A stretch of DNA of 27,081 nt from an uncultured Parasphingopyxis sp. (GCA_905479515.1 CAJQMX010000178.1:1-27081), one strand, 5' to 3'; shown: positions 8,103 to 17,212, counted from the first letter of the stretch. A program made the numbers and translations. Notes: generated from the sequence alone by a model not told the origin.

Positions 8103-8951
8103 ATGAAGACTTTTACCTTGAGTTCGGAAGGCGTCCTGGCGCGCTACGATTACCTTTCGCGCCTGTCGCCTGATCGCTGGGCATGGGAATATGCAAGGCG
8201 CAATCCCGACCTCAGACGCGATGCAGAGGCGCGGTCGGACGACGATGTATCTGAAATGAAAGCGCCTTGCGCCGATATTCGTCTCTTGAAGCCCCGCAAC
8301 CCGCAGCGCCTCGCTCACCGCTGGGGCCTTATGTTCATGCCCGATCCAGACCTTAATGGGTTTGAAGCCGATGCGGTCTGGAACAAGCATGTGTTTCCCG
8401 ATCAGGTGGAAGTGAACTGCTCACCACGGGCGCCGGGCGAAAGCTGTGATATCTGGGACAGCACGGTTCCAATTTGCCAAATCACCCACATTACCGATTT
8501 GCAGGCCCGCGAATTTCTTCTGATCCGCGGCAAGGGCTGCGTCGTGCAGGTGCGCTGCACCGGCGTTTCGATTCTGGGGCTCGAACCTGTTCGGATGAAA
8601 CTGACCATCTCTGATCTCAAAGCCTATGAGCGCAAACTGAAAGCGCAGAAAGCCGCACTTGCCCTGATCGAGGAAGGCAGCGTGCCCGAGGCGCCGCTCT
8701 GGACCAAAACCACGCAAATCCTGCGTGACGGTTTGGTCGCCCTCGATTGTCTTGAGCTTGGCATGTCACGGCGCGAAATCGCCATTGTTCTCAACGGCAA
8801 AGCGGCCGTCGATGCCGAGTGGAGCGATGAAACCGGCACCATGCGGGACGCCATCCGCTACATTATCAAAAAGGCGGAGGGGCTGCGGGATGGCGGCTAT
8901 CTGGTTGAACTTCTCGGCGCACAGCTGGGGTTTAATCAGCGTGCCGCATGA
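8103..8951 (+). CDS. FseA-like activator, DUF6499-DUF2285 fusion
   Basis: Probable transcriptional activator of excision and transfer (282 aa). Residues ~14-60 resemble DUF6499 (LSPDRWAWEYARRNPDLRRD). Residues ~205-271 match DUF2285, with LRDGLVALDCLELGMSRREI and AIRYIIKKAEGLRDGGYLVE, an HTH-like helical region. In ICEMlSymR7A these domains come from two genes joined by a programmed frameshift to make FseA, which activates rdfS; here they are one continuous frame. I chose the second ATG (8103), 6 nt after GGAG; the ATG at 8100 is too close. The gene is divergent from trb. The role is inferred from the family. Confidence 0.8.
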   Translation: MKTFTLSSEGVLARYDYLSRLSPDRWAWEYARRNPDLRRDAEARSDDDVSEMKAPCADIRLLKPRNPQRLAHRWGLMFMPDPDLNGFEADAVWNKHVFPDQVEVNCSPRAPGESCDIWDSTVPICQITHITDLQAREFLLIRGKGCVVQVRCTGVSILGLEPVRMKLTISDLKAYERKLKAQKAALALIEEGSVPEAPLWTKTTQILRDGLVALDCLELGMSRREIAIVLNGKAAVDAEWSDETGTMRDAIRYIIKKAEGLRDGGYLVELLGAQLGFNQRAA

Positions 8952-8968
8952 GTGAAGTCTTCACTCAT
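8948..8968. repeat. 21-bp perfect palindrome at the backbone/cargo junction
   Basis: ATGAGTGAAG (8948-8957), one central base, then CTTCACTCAT (8959-8968). It contains the stop codons of both convergent genes (fseA-like TGA ending at 8951; lipoprotein TGA at 8963-8961). No T-tract follows on either side and the loop is only one base, so a DNA-protein or recombination site fits as well as a bidirectional terminator. Confidence 0.75.
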
Positions 8969-9200
8969 TGCGGGCAAGCTCTCTTAGAACGTCGCTCTTG
9001 CAGGTCTGATATGCCCGTCGCCTGAAGTCTCCGCCGCTCTTGAGTCTGGAAGCCGGTAGGATGAGTCCGCACTCGGCACGGACCGCTTCAGCTTCGATGA
9101 CATCTAATGGTTGGAAAGCTTTTGGGGCCGACGCGCATCCCGCGAGCGAGGCGGCTAAGGTCCCCGTAATGAACAAGTTCCGCAAATTATTCATCGACAT
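8961..9200 (-). CDS. Small lipoprotein of unknown function
   Basis: Protein of 79 aa with a clean type II signal peptide: a charged start (MSMNNLRNLF), a hydrophobic run and the lipobox LAGC. The mature part (~58 aa) has two further Cys residues (RAECGLILPASRL and YQTCKSD) that could form a disulphide. I do not recognise the family. It lies downstream of the P-type ATPase gene, separated by ~110 nt, and is the last gene of the cargo on this strand. Two ATGs (9200 and 9194) are possible; no clear ribosome site decides between them. Confidence 0.7.
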   Translation of the reverse strand: MSMNNLRNLFITGTLAASLAGCASAPKAFQPLDVIEAEAVRAECGLILPASRLKSGGDFRRRAYQTCKSDVLRELARNE

Positions 9201-9313
9201 ACGTAGACTACTTTTGTGAATGATTACTTTTCAGTTTTAGTCAGAAACACTGAGCCGCGCTGGCGGCACCAGGGCGTTTGATTGAATTCGGCACCAGATG
9301 ACCTTCAGTTTCA

Positions 9314-11323
9314 TCAATGCTCGCGATCCTGGAACGCAAGTAGTCGCAAAGCGTTGAACACGACGATCAAAGTTGAACCTTCGTGAATGAGGACAGCGGG
9401 CCCGATCCCGAGACCGAAAAGCGTCGCGGGAATAAGAAAGGCGACGATGCCGAGGCTCGCCCAAAGATTTTGCCGGATAATGCGACTGGTCGCCCGGCTC
9501 AATCCGACGGCAAATGGCAGCGTTTCAAGATCATCAGCCATGAGGGCAATGTCAGCGGTCTCAAGCGCAACGTCTGAGCCCGCCGCTCCCATGGCAATAC
9601 CGACAGTCGCATTAGCCATGGCAGGCGCATCATTGACGCCGTCCCCAACCATAGCGACGCCGCGGCCTTGCTTGAGCGATTTGATCTTGGTGACTTTGTC
9701 ATCGGGCATGAGATCGCCGAAGGCCTCGTCCAGCCCAACGTCTCGCGCGACAGCATCTGCCACATTCTGATTATCGCCCGAAATCATCATCATGCGGGTC
9801 ACACCGATGTCGCGCAGCCGCGCTATGACGCTTTTCGCGGCCTCGCGCGGCGTGTCCATCAGACCGATTACGCCCAGATAGCGCTCACCATGGCGCACAA
9901 TCATCGTTGTGCGGCCATCGGCCGACAGCGAATTGACGCGCTCTGCCAAGTCCTCGGGCACTGGCTTGCCGTCCACCTCATCAAACAAGGCCGATTTGCC
10001 GATATGCACAATCTGGCCATCATACATGGCGGAAACACCGCGACCGGTTATGCTTGTAAAATCGGTTGCGCTGTCGGGGATTGATCCGAGGCGCCTTTTC
10101 GCATCGCGCACCACGGCCTCGGCCAGCGGATGATCACTCAGCGTTTCAACAGCGGCGCTAACCCTGAGCAAAGTGTCTTCATCGACATCGCCGAAAGGCA
10201 CAATATCCACTAGGCGCGGCTCGCCCTCCGTCAGTGTGCCTGTTTTGTCAAAGGCGATGGCGTCGAGCCGTCCGAGCGCCTCAAGCGGCGCGCCGCCCTT
10301 GATCAACACGCCGCCGCGCGCGGCGCGGGCCACGCCGGAGAGAATGGCGCTTGGGGTTGCAATGGCCAGCGCGCAGGGGCTTGCCGCCACCAATACAGCC
10401 ATGGCTCGGTAGAAGCTTTCGGAAGCCGTCTCGTCCAAAACAAGGAAGGCCAGCGACGTAACAACCGCCAGAACAATGACGCACGGCACAAATATGCGCT
10501 CGAACTTTTTGGTAAAACTCTGGGTCGGTGACTGGCGTGTTTCAGCCTCGCTCACCATGGTGACAACGCGGGCCAGCGTCGTCTCGCCCGACAATTTGGT
10601 CACTTCTATATCAAGACTGCCGGACCCATTGATTGACCCCGCGAACACGCGGCTTTCGGCCTTCAGCGCGTCAGGATTAGCAGCTGCCTTTTCGCGGTCA
10701 GCCACGGGTCTTTTGTCTACGGGCGCGCTTTCGCCTGTAATGGGCGCCTGATTGACGGCGCTTTGTCCGCTGACCACAAATCCGTCGGCTGGCAAGCGCT
10801 CATTGGAACGCACCACAACGACATCGCCGACAACTAACTCGTCAATCGCAATGGTTTCTGTCGTCTCACCCCTACGGACAAGCGCCTCATCCGGAGTGAG
10901 ATCCGACAAAGCCGAAATCGCATTGCGCGCCCGGGCCATGGCATAGTTTTCAAGGGCATGGCCAATGGCAAACAGGAAGAGAAGAAAAGCACCTTCCGCC
11001 CATTCGCCGAGAATGGCGGCGCCCGTAGCAGCCACCAGCATCAGAAAGTCGATCTGAAACTGGCCTTTGAGTATTTTACCCATGGCCTCACGCAGCGCGA
11101 AATAACCGCCGAAAAAGTAAGCCGCGAGCAGGAAGCCAAATCCGATGGGGTCCGGTAGAAACCCAAGTTTGGGTCCGAGCCAGCCTGCCAGCAGGCAAAG
11201 TCCAGCTAGCCCGGCAAAGATGATTTCCGCGCGCGGGCCCACTATACGGCTAATGACATCGCCATGGTCATGACCATGACTGTCAGTGTCATGATCATGA
11301 TTTGAGTGTTTCGGGGGTGACAT
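9314..11323 (-). CDS. P1B-type heavy-metal ATPase (P1B-4, CzcP/CoaT-like)
   Basis: Inner-membrane metal-exporting P-type ATPase (669 aa). Signatures: TGES at 196-199 (actuator domain), the membrane metal site SPC at 315-317, the phosphorylation site DKTGTLT from D359, the HP motif at 398-399 and GDGVND at about 560-565. The last helix carries HEGST (647-651). SPC plus HEG define the P1B-4 group (Co/Zn/Fe, including CzcP of Cupriavidus), not the CPC Zn/Cd pumps. The N-terminus lacks an HMA domain but has a His/Asp-rich stretch (HSNHDHDTDSHGHDHGD). I chose the ATG at 11323, 6 nt after GGAG, over an in-frame TTG at 11335. It lies 55 nt downstream of czcA with a hairpin between. Confidence 0.93.
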   Translation of the reverse strand: MSPPKHSNHDHDTDSHGHDHGDVISRIVGPRAEIIFAGLAGLCLLAGWLGPKLGFLPDPIGFGFLLAAYFFGGYFALREAMGKILKGQFQIDFLMLVAATGAAILGEWAEGAFLLFLFAIGHALENYAMARARNAISALSDLTPDEALVRRGETTETIAIDELVVGDVVVVRSNERLPADGFVVSGQSAVNQAPITGESAPVDKRPVADREKAAANPDALKAESRVFAGSINGSGSLDIEVTKLSGETTLARVVTMVSEAETRQSPTQSFTKKFERIFVPCVIVLAVVTSLAFLVLDETASESFYRAMAVLVAASPCALAIATPSAILSGVARAARGGVLIKGGAPLEALGRLDAIAFDKTGTLTEGEPRLVDIVPFGDVDEDTLLRVSAAVETLSDHPLAEAVVRDAKRRLGSIPDSATDFTSITGRGVSAMYDGQIVHIGKSALFDEVDGKPVPEDLAERVNSLSADGRTTMIVRHGERYLGVIGLMDTPREAAKSVIARLRDIGVTRMMMISGDNQNVADAVARDVGLDEAFGDLMPDDKVTKIKSLKQGRGVAMVGDGVNDAPAMANATVGIAMGAAGSDVALETADIALMADDLETLPFAVGLSRATSRIIRQNLWASLGIVAFLIPATLFGLGIGPAVLIHEGSTLIVVFNALRLLAFQDREH

Positions 11324-11343
11324 AAGCGTCTCCAAAAAAGTGA

Positions 11344-11371
11344 CGCCTTGGCGGATTACACCGCCAAGGCG
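11344..11371 (-). terminator. Hairpin between czcA and the P-type ATPase gene
   Basis: A perfect 11-bp inverted repeat (CGCCTTGGCGG, 6-nt loop, CCGCCAAGGCG), 7 nt after the czcA stop. On the minus strand it is followed after 4 nt by a run of six T. This looks like an intrinsic terminator or attenuator that lowers ATPase expression relative to czcCBA, or a 3' end-stabilising hairpin. Confidence 0.65.
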
Positions 11372-11378
11372 GAGTGAT

Positions 11379-14300
11379 TTATTCCGCTGGCACAGTTTCG
11401 GGGTTGTGCCGTGTTTCCAGTAGCGAATGATGCGAGTCAGGTTTTGGCGAGAACCACCGATGCAATGCCGGCATCACGAGCAGCGTCAGCAGAGTTGAAG
11501 AGACAAGCCCGCCTGTGACGACAGTTGCCAGAGGCCGCTGTACTTCGGCGCCGACGCCAGTCGCAAACAGCAAGGGCGCAAGTCCCAAAGCGGTTGTCAT
11601 CGCCGTCATCAGAACGGGTCTGGCGCGCATCCCAGCCGCATCGATTGCGAGCGCATCCCGGTCCCGCCCGGCGCGGGCGAAATCATCCATGAAGCTCACC
11701 AGGACCATCCCGTTGCCAAGTGCGATACCAAACAACGCGATGAAACCAACCGTCGCGGGAACCGAGACAGGCAGGCCTGTAATCCAGAGTGCGAGCGCGC
11801 CTCCGGTTAACGCCAGGGGGATGTTCAGCAGTATGAGAATTGCCGATTTAAGCCGTCCGAATGTCAGTAGCAGGATCAGCAATACAATGCCGAGCGTGAT
11901 TGGTATCACAACTGCGAACCGAGCATTGGCCTGTTGCTGCAATTCAAACTGACCGCCCCAGACAACGCGGTAGCCTGCAGGCAGGTCAAGATTGGCGTCC
12001 GTCAGAGCTTGCGCCTCCGTTACAAAAGACCCGATGTCACGGCCCCGCACATTGGATTGGACAGTGATAAAGCGCTCGCCATCCTCTCGCGTGATCTGGC
12101 GCGGACCAATCACGGTCTCGATAGTGGCCACGCTTTCCAGCGTGACACGTGCGCCGGTCGGCGATTCCAGCACCAAACGGCGGATGGCTTCGGCTGTATC
12201 GCGGCTCTCTTCATGAAACCGCACGACGATCGGGAATTGCCGAACGCCTTCAAACAGAGCGCCGGCTTCTGCGCCGCCGACCGAGGTCCGCAAGGCGTCA
12301 AGCGCGTCCTCAACATCGAGACCATACCGCCCGAGGGCCGCGCGATCGACACGCACCACGAGTTGTGGCGCCCCTGTAATCTGGTCAGCCTGAACTTCAG
12401 CTGCCCCATCGACCTGTTGCAAGATGGCCTGTAGCTCTTGTGACTTTTTCAACAGGACATCACTGTCCGGCCCGAAAATTTTCACGGCAAGTTCTGCGCG
12501 CGTCCCGGTCAAAAGCTCATCAACAGACATCGCGATAGGTTGACCGATATTGACGACAATACCGGGCACACCTTCGAGATTTTCCGATATCGCTGTGCGC
12601 AAGTCCTCCGGCGACAAGCCTTTGCGCCACTCCGACCTCGGATTGAGTTCAACAAAAGCTTCCGCACTATTGGTCGGGTCGGCGTGGGCCCCGACCTCAC
12701 CGCGACCGATTCGGGTCACGATAGACTTGATTTCCGGAAAGGCCGTCAGAAGCCTTTTCTCAACGCGGGTGGTCGTTTCCGCCGCTTCTGTCAAAGAGAT
12801 AGATGGTGCCATGGTCACGCGGAGTAGAACATCACCTTCTTCAAGCGAAGGAGTAAATTCAGACCCGAGGCGCGATCCGGCCAGTCCGCCCGCTACGAGG
12901 AGGATGGCGGCCAGAGCAATCGCCGCCAAACGCTGGCGAACGAAGAATCCGGCGGCTTGGCTGACCGTGCGGGCAATCCATCCCGGACGGTCCTCACGCG
13001 GCTTTTTGCTCCGACGCATGACCCCATTTGCGAGCGATGGCGCAATCAGCGCGGCGTAGAACAATGACCCCGTCATGGCGAGCGCCGCGGAGGCTGCCAG
13101 AGGCCGGAAGGTTTTACCTTCCACGCCTTGCAGCGAGAAAAGCGGCAGAAAGACGACGATCACCACCGCAACGGCCGCAATTAGCGGCGCTATGACTTCC
13201 GCAGCCGAGCGCGCCACAACATCTCTCTGATCGACAGACGGATCGCTTTCCCGGAATCCCCGGTCGACATTTTCTGCGATGACGATAGCCCCATCCACCA
13301 TCATGCCAATGGCAATGGCCACGCCGCCCAGCGACATGAGGTTGGCACTGATGCCGAGCCATTGCATCGCGATGAAGGCAAAGCCCACGGAAAATGGAAT
13401 AGAAAGGACAACAACCAGGCTTGGACGCCAGCCGCCCAGAAAGACGAAAACGACCAGTGCGACGAGTAGCGCGCCCTGCCACAGCGCCGTTGTCACCGTG
13501 GCGGCAGCTTTGTTGACCAGTGTTCCCTGATCATAATAGGGCACGGCGTTGACGCCTTCCGGCAGGTTTTTGTTGATTTCCTCAAAGCGTGTCTGAACGC
13601 GCGCAATCACATCGGACGTATTGGCGCCATAGAGTTTGAGCACCAGTCCCGCGACCACTTCACCTTCGCCATTGGCGGTGGCCAGGCCCTGGCGTACCCC
13701 GCCGCCGACAATGATTTCACCGAGGTCGCGTACCCGCACGGGGCGGCCATCATCGACATTGACGACAATTTCCGCAAGATCTTCAACCGATCGCGCCAGT
13801 CCGACGCCGCGGACCGTATATTGCTCGGCCCCGATTTCGAGAAATTGTGCGCCTTCGGTCTTGTTGCCGCGCTCAAGGGCGGTCATCACATCACCAATCT
13901 GGATGTCGTAAGCCAATAGCGCGTCCGGATCGAGCCTGACCTGATACTGCTTTTCATAACCGCCAAGTGACAGCACTTCGGTGACGCCGGGCACAGTCTG
14001 AAGCTGGTATTTGATGATCCAGTCCTGGATTTCGCGCATTTCTACAAGATCGCGCGCGCCGGTCTCATCTTCGAGACGGAAATAGAGAATAATCCCTAGA
14101 CCTGTTGAAATCGGCCCCATTTGCGGGTCACCAAAGCCATCGGGGATATTGCCGCGCGCTTCGGCGAGGCGTTCACCAACAACCTGGCGCGCAAAATAGA
14201 CATCCGTGCCGTCTTCAAAATAGATGTTAACGACGGACAGTCCAAAGTTTGAGACCGAGCGCATATGGTCTAGCTTTGGCAAGCCGGACATGGCGGTCTC

Positions 14301-14504
14301 GATTGGATAGGTCACGTAGCGCTCCACCTCTTCTGGGGCGAGGCCTTCGGTTTCTGTGAAGACCTGAACGAGTGAGGGTGTCACATCGGGAAAGGCGTCA
14401 ACGGGTAGCGCCTTGAACGCGAATAATCCGCCAAGGGTCATGGCGAGCGCCGCGATGGCGGCGAGCAGCCGCCCTCCGGCGATACGGTGCATTAAATTTA
14501 TCAT
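11379..14504 (-). CDS. czcA: CzcA/CusA-family heavy-metal RND efflux pump
   Basis: Proton-driven inner-membrane RND transporter (1041 aa from this start) that drives metal export across the envelope with CzcB and CzcC. Family blocks: ALPVDAFPDVTPSLVQVFTE near the start, the periplasmic porter domains, and two sets of membrane helices. The TM4 motif is AIGMMVDGAIVIAEN: A398, D404 and E411 align with D402, D408 and E415 of Cupriavidus CzcA, so the first Asp is Ala as in Cu/Ag-type CusA, while DGA is as in Zn/Co-type CzcA. The start at 14504 (MINLMHRIAGGRLL) fits the family better than the in-frame upstream codon at 14576, which lies inside czcB. It begins 10 nt after the czcB stop. Confidence 0.92.
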   Translation of the reverse strand: MINLMHRIAGGRLLAAIAALAMTLGGLFAFKALPVDAFPDVTPSLVQVFTETEGLAPEEVERYVTYPIETAMSGLPKLDHMRSVSNFGLSVVNIYFEDGTDVYFARQVVGERLAEARGNIPDGFGDPQMGPISTGLGIILYFRLEDETGARDLVEMREIQDWIIKYQLQTVPGVTEVLSLGGYEKQYQVRLDPDALLAYDIQIGDVMTALERGNKTEGAQFLEIGAEQYTVRGVGLARSVEDLAEIVVNVDDGRPVRVRDLGEIIVGGGVRQGLATANGEGEVVAGLVLKLYGANTSDVIARVQTRFEEINKNLPEGVNAVPYYDQGTLVNKAAATVTTALWQGALLVALVVFVFLGGWRPSLVVVLSIPFSVGFAFIAMQWLGISANLMSLGGVAIAIGMMVDGAIVIAENVDRGFRESDPSVDQRDVVARSAAEVIAPLIAAVAVVIVVFLPLFSLQGVEGKTFRPLAASAALAMTGSLFYAALIAPSLANGVMRRSKKPREDRPGWIARTVSQAAGFFVRQRLAAIALAAILLVAGGLAGSRLGSEFTPSLEEGDVLLRVTMAPSISLTEAAETTTRVEKRLLTAFPEIKSIVTRIGRGEVGAHADPTNSAEAFVELNPRSEWRKGLSPEDLRTAISENLEGVPGIVVNIGQPIAMSVDELLTGTRAELAVKIFGPDSDVLLKKSQELQAILQQVDGAAEVQADQITGAPQLVVRVDRAALGRYGLDVEDALDALRTSVGGAEAGALFEGVRQFPIVVRFHEESRDTAEAIRRLVLESPTGARVTLESVATIETVIGPRQITREDGERFITVQSNVRGRDIGSFVTEAQALTDANLDLPAGYRVVWGGQFELQQQANARFAVVIPITLGIVLLILLLTFGRLKSAILILLNIPLALTGGALALWITGLPVSVPATVGFIALFGIALGNGMVLVSFMDDFARAGRDRDALAIDAAGMRARPVLMTAMTTALGLAPLLFATGVGAEVQRPLATVVTGGLVSSTLLTLLVMPALHRWFSPKPDSHHSLLETRHNPETVPAE

Positions 14505-14514
14505 ATCAAATGTC

Positions 14515-15849
14515 CTAGTGGCCGTGGCCATCGCCAAAGGCGTCTTTTTCGAGTTGAGCTTTGAGGGTGAAGGCACCGTCTGTCACGACTGCCTCACCCG
14601 CCATTAGGCCGGAGCGGATTTCCACAAACCCGCCGGATTTGGTGCCTGTCATCACTGCGCGCGGTGCATAGCCGCCCTCGACAGGGACGAACACGGAAGG
14701 TCTGTCTTCAACCAATTGAATGGCTGCTTCCGGTACGCGCAAAACCTGCTCAGATGTGCCAACACTGAGATCGGCCGTGACATACTGACCAGGTCGCAGT
14801 GTGCCATCCGGGTTGTCAACGATCACGCGGGCCGTCGCGGTGCGTGACGTTTCGCTGATGACCGGCAAGACAAAGGCAATTGTGGACTGCGCAAGGATTT
14901 CACCGCTGTCGGTTTTTAGCGCGACAGGAGCGCCGACGCGAATGCGGGCGATGTCCTGTTTGTAAACGGCAATATCCGCCCAGACGACACTATCGTCGAC
15001 AAGGGTGAACAGCGGATCAGCGCCGGCATCCCCGGCTGAGACCGTTTCGCCCAGCATGACCGTGCGGCGCACCACCGTTCCGGCAATCGGCGCTGTCAGA
15101 TAGGCATTGGCATTATCGCCGTCAGCCGCCGTGGAAATGCGCTCCAGTGCGGCATGACTGACACCTGCGGCATGGAGCTCATTTTCAGCCGCGTCACTAT
15201 CGGCTTTCGCAGCTTCAAATTCCGCCCGCGCGGCTTGCAAATCGGCTTCCGAGGTGATCTTGTCCGCAAACAGTTTTTCCTCGCGGGCCAGCGCCTGACT
15301 GGCCAGAGCTTTGCGCGTTTCCGCCGTGAGCCAAGCGGCTTTCAGACCTGCGAGTTCACGGCTCTTGATCAGCGCCAGCGTATCGCCGCGTGCCACGTGA
15401 TCCCCTTCGCTCGCATAGAGTTTGCCAATTACGCCGCTGACCTTGGGCGAGACATTGGCAACACGATCAGCGTCAAAGCGGATTTCGGCCGGAAGGCTGA
15501 GAGATTGCGCAATCGCCCCCTCTGCAACAATTGCTGTTTCAATACCGGCCTCAGTGGCCGCGTCCTGGGTTAGTTTTACAACGTCGCCTTCGGATTCACT
15601 ATGATCATCATGGCCGTCAGGCTCGCCGTCACTTTCCGCATGATCGTCATGCTCATCATCTTGATCGGTCTCGCCATGGTCATCGTGATCCGCTTTTTCT
15701 TCGGCATGATCATCGTGATCATCGTGATCAGCGGTCGCGGCGGAGGTTTCGCTAGCGACCCGATTTGTATCCGGGGTTGCATTGCCGCATCCCGCCAAAA
15801 TCACGGCCAGAACCATCATGGTCGTTGGCAAAATATGTGTCTGTTTCAT
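14515..15849 (-). CDS. czcB: CzcB-like membrane-fusion (adaptor) lipoprotein
   Basis: Periplasmic adaptor (444 aa) linking CzcA to the outer-membrane CzcC. The N-terminus is a type II signal peptide with lipobox LAGC (ILAGCGNATP). Residues ~40-84 are a His/Asp/Glu-rich tract (repeated HDDH), a probable metal-binding or metal-buffering segment; it is encoded by a repetitive stretch at about 15600-15740. Then come the barrel-sandwich/lipoyl half (VSGVIGKLYASEGDHVARGD), a coiled hairpin (~165-235) and the beta-barrel with LRPGQYVTADL. The C-terminus ends in GDGHGH. The start overlaps the czcC stop in an ATGA. Confidence 0.93.
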   Translation of the reverse strand: MKQTHILPTTMMVLAVILAGCGNATPDTNRVASETSAATADHDDHDDHAEEKADHDDHGETDQDDEHDDHAESDGEPDGHDDHSESEGDVVKLTQDAATEAGIETAIVAEGAIAQSLSLPAEIRFDADRVANVSPKVSGVIGKLYASEGDHVARGDTLALIKSRELAGLKAAWLTAETRKALASQALAREEKLFADKITSEADLQAARAEFEAAKADSDAAENELHAAGVSHAALERISTAADGDNANAYLTAPIAGTVVRRTVMLGETVSAGDAGADPLFTLVDDSVVWADIAVYKQDIARIRVGAPVALKTDSGEILAQSTIAFVLPVISETSRTATARVIVDNPDGTLRPGQYVTADLSVGTSEQVLRVPEAAIQLVEDRPSVFVPVEGGYAPRAVMTGTKSGGFVEIRSGLMAGEAVVTDGAFTLKAQLEKDAFGDGHGH

Positions 15850-17138
15850 TGGAAGTCTCCATTAAACGGGGCGGCACCGATCAGGCTTTTGAGACGCATG
15901 AGGTCCGCATTAAGGGTACGCCGCGCGTCAATTACGCTGACGCCTGCCTCGATCAGCCCTTTACGGGTATCGAGCGTTGATGTGAGGTCAAACCGGCCTG
16001 CCGCGTAGCCTTCAACAGATGCGTCGTAGGCGGAACGGGCCGCAGGTAGCGCCTCCTGTTCGAGTAGCGTCAGCCGGGCCTCGGCGGCGCGCACCCGCGC
16101 GGCGGCGGCCTGTTGCTGCGACCGCAATCTGGCCTCAACGGCGACGGCGCTGATACGTTCGGCATCGGCGCGATAACCCGCTGCGCGAGCGGCGTCGCGG
16201 TTACGGTCAAAAAGCGGAATCGGCACGGTGACCCCGACCAGGAGCGCATTGTCGCCGGTCTCTTCAAATTGGCGAACGCCCGCACTAACCGTGACATCAG
16301 GAATACCGGCCGCGCGGGCGGCGTCCTGCTCAGCGTCGCGGGCTGTTGCTCCAGCTTTAGCCGCGGCGAGCGCCGGGTGCTCGTCAAGCCCGCGCGTCTT
16401 TGAGAGTATTTCACTTTCATCAGACAATATGGCGCGCGGGGGCGCAAAAACCGGCGTTGAGCTTCCCCAAAGCGCGGCGAGTTCATAGCGGCGTTGATCA
16501 ATTTCAGCGTCTGCGGCAAGTGCGGCGGCTTTGAGTGCAGCCGCATCTGCCTCGGCGCGCGAGCGCTCCGGCGGGGCGGCCGCGCCGGCCTCAACACGTT
16601 TCGCAACGGTTTCAGCCAAAGACACGGCGAGATCCGCCGACTCCCGTGCCAGCGCTGCGAGTTCTGTCGCGGCGATCAGGTCATGATAGAGCAGCGCTGC
16701 TTCTAGCTCGGTCTCTCTTAATATGACGCGGCATTCAGCGTCGGCGAGCGCTGCCCGCGCCCGCGCGGCACGCTCGCGCTTGGCTCTTTTACCTCCAAGC
16801 TGGAATGTCTGCTCAATGGCGAGCGTGGTTTCGGTTTGGTCAAACCCGTTGAGCGGTCCGGTGCCTGAGAAGTTTTCAATTTCCAGTCCGATTGACGGAT
16901 TAAGACGGCGCCCAGCCTGATCGGCTTCGGCTGCGCTGGCGCGCGTCTCCAGTGCGGCCCGGCGGACATCCGGGGACGCATGACGGATTTGCATGAGCGC
17001 CATAGTGAGGGTTAGCGGCGCATCGGGCACGATGGTCGGCGCGCTGCCTGTTGGCCCGTTGCACGGGGCCGCGACCGCTGTGCCTGCAAAGGCAGCCGCG
17101 ATCAGGACGCAGAGTGCGCCCTGTTTGAATTTTGGCAT
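15846..17138 (-). CDS. czcC: CzcC-like outer-membrane efflux protein
   Basis: TolC-like outer-membrane factor (430 aa) of the tripartite Czc pump. A Sec signal peptide ends near AGTAVAAPC. Two outer-membrane-efflux repeats follow; seen are LTLAIEQTFQLGGKRAKRERAA and VSAGVRQFEETGDNALLVGVTVPIPLFDRNR, with long Ala-rich coiled stretches. It is the first gene of the czcCBA set, with Shine-Dalgarno AAGGAA 9 nt before the ATG. Confidence 0.92.
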   Translation of the reverse strand: MPKFKQGALCVLIAAAFAGTAVAAPCNGPTGSAPTIVPDAPLTLTMALMQIRHASPDVRRAALETRASAAEADQAGRRLNPSIGLEIENFSGTGPLNGFDQTETTLAIEQTFQLGGKRAKRERAARARAALADAECRVILRETELEAALLYHDLIAATELAALARESADLAVSLAETVAKRVEAGAAAPPERSRAEADAAALKAAALAADAEIDQRRYELAALWGSSTPVFAPPRAILSDESEILSKTRGLDEHPALAAAKAGATARDAEQDAARAAGIPDVTVSAGVRQFEETGDNALLVGVTVPIPLFDRNRDAARAAGYRADAERISAVAVEARLRSQQQAAAARVRAAEARLTLLEQEALPAARSAYDASVEGYAAGRFDLTSTLDTRKGLIEAGVSVIDARRTLNADLMRLKSLIGAAPFNGDFQ

Positions 17139-17161
17139 GGGATATTCTTCCTTGTGATAAC

Positions 17162-17203
17162 CTGAATCGACATCAAACCCACGCGCAAAAGGCGCGGATT
17201 CAG
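17162..17203. repeat. Intercistronic hairpin upstream of czcC
   Basis: CTGAATC (17162-17168) and GATTCAG (17197-17203) form a 7-bp outer stem enclosing a GCGC-rich inner stem (around 17182-17196, A-rich loop). It lies between the His-rich protein gene and czcC, where it could act as an mRNA processing or stabilising element. There is no T-tract. Confidence 0.45.
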
Positions 17204-17212
17204 AGAGTCAGG

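Noticed and set aside
9260..9300. Direct repeat of CGGCACCAG (two copies ~24 nt apart)
   Set aside because: Only 9 bp, no symmetric position relative to a gene or mobile element; could easily be chance.
15600..15740. Repetitive GATCATCGTGATC-like DNA that resembles a short tandem repeat array
   Set aside because: It encodes the HDDH-rich tract of CzcB in frame; the repetition follows from the amino-acid composition and is not a CRISPR or separate repeat.
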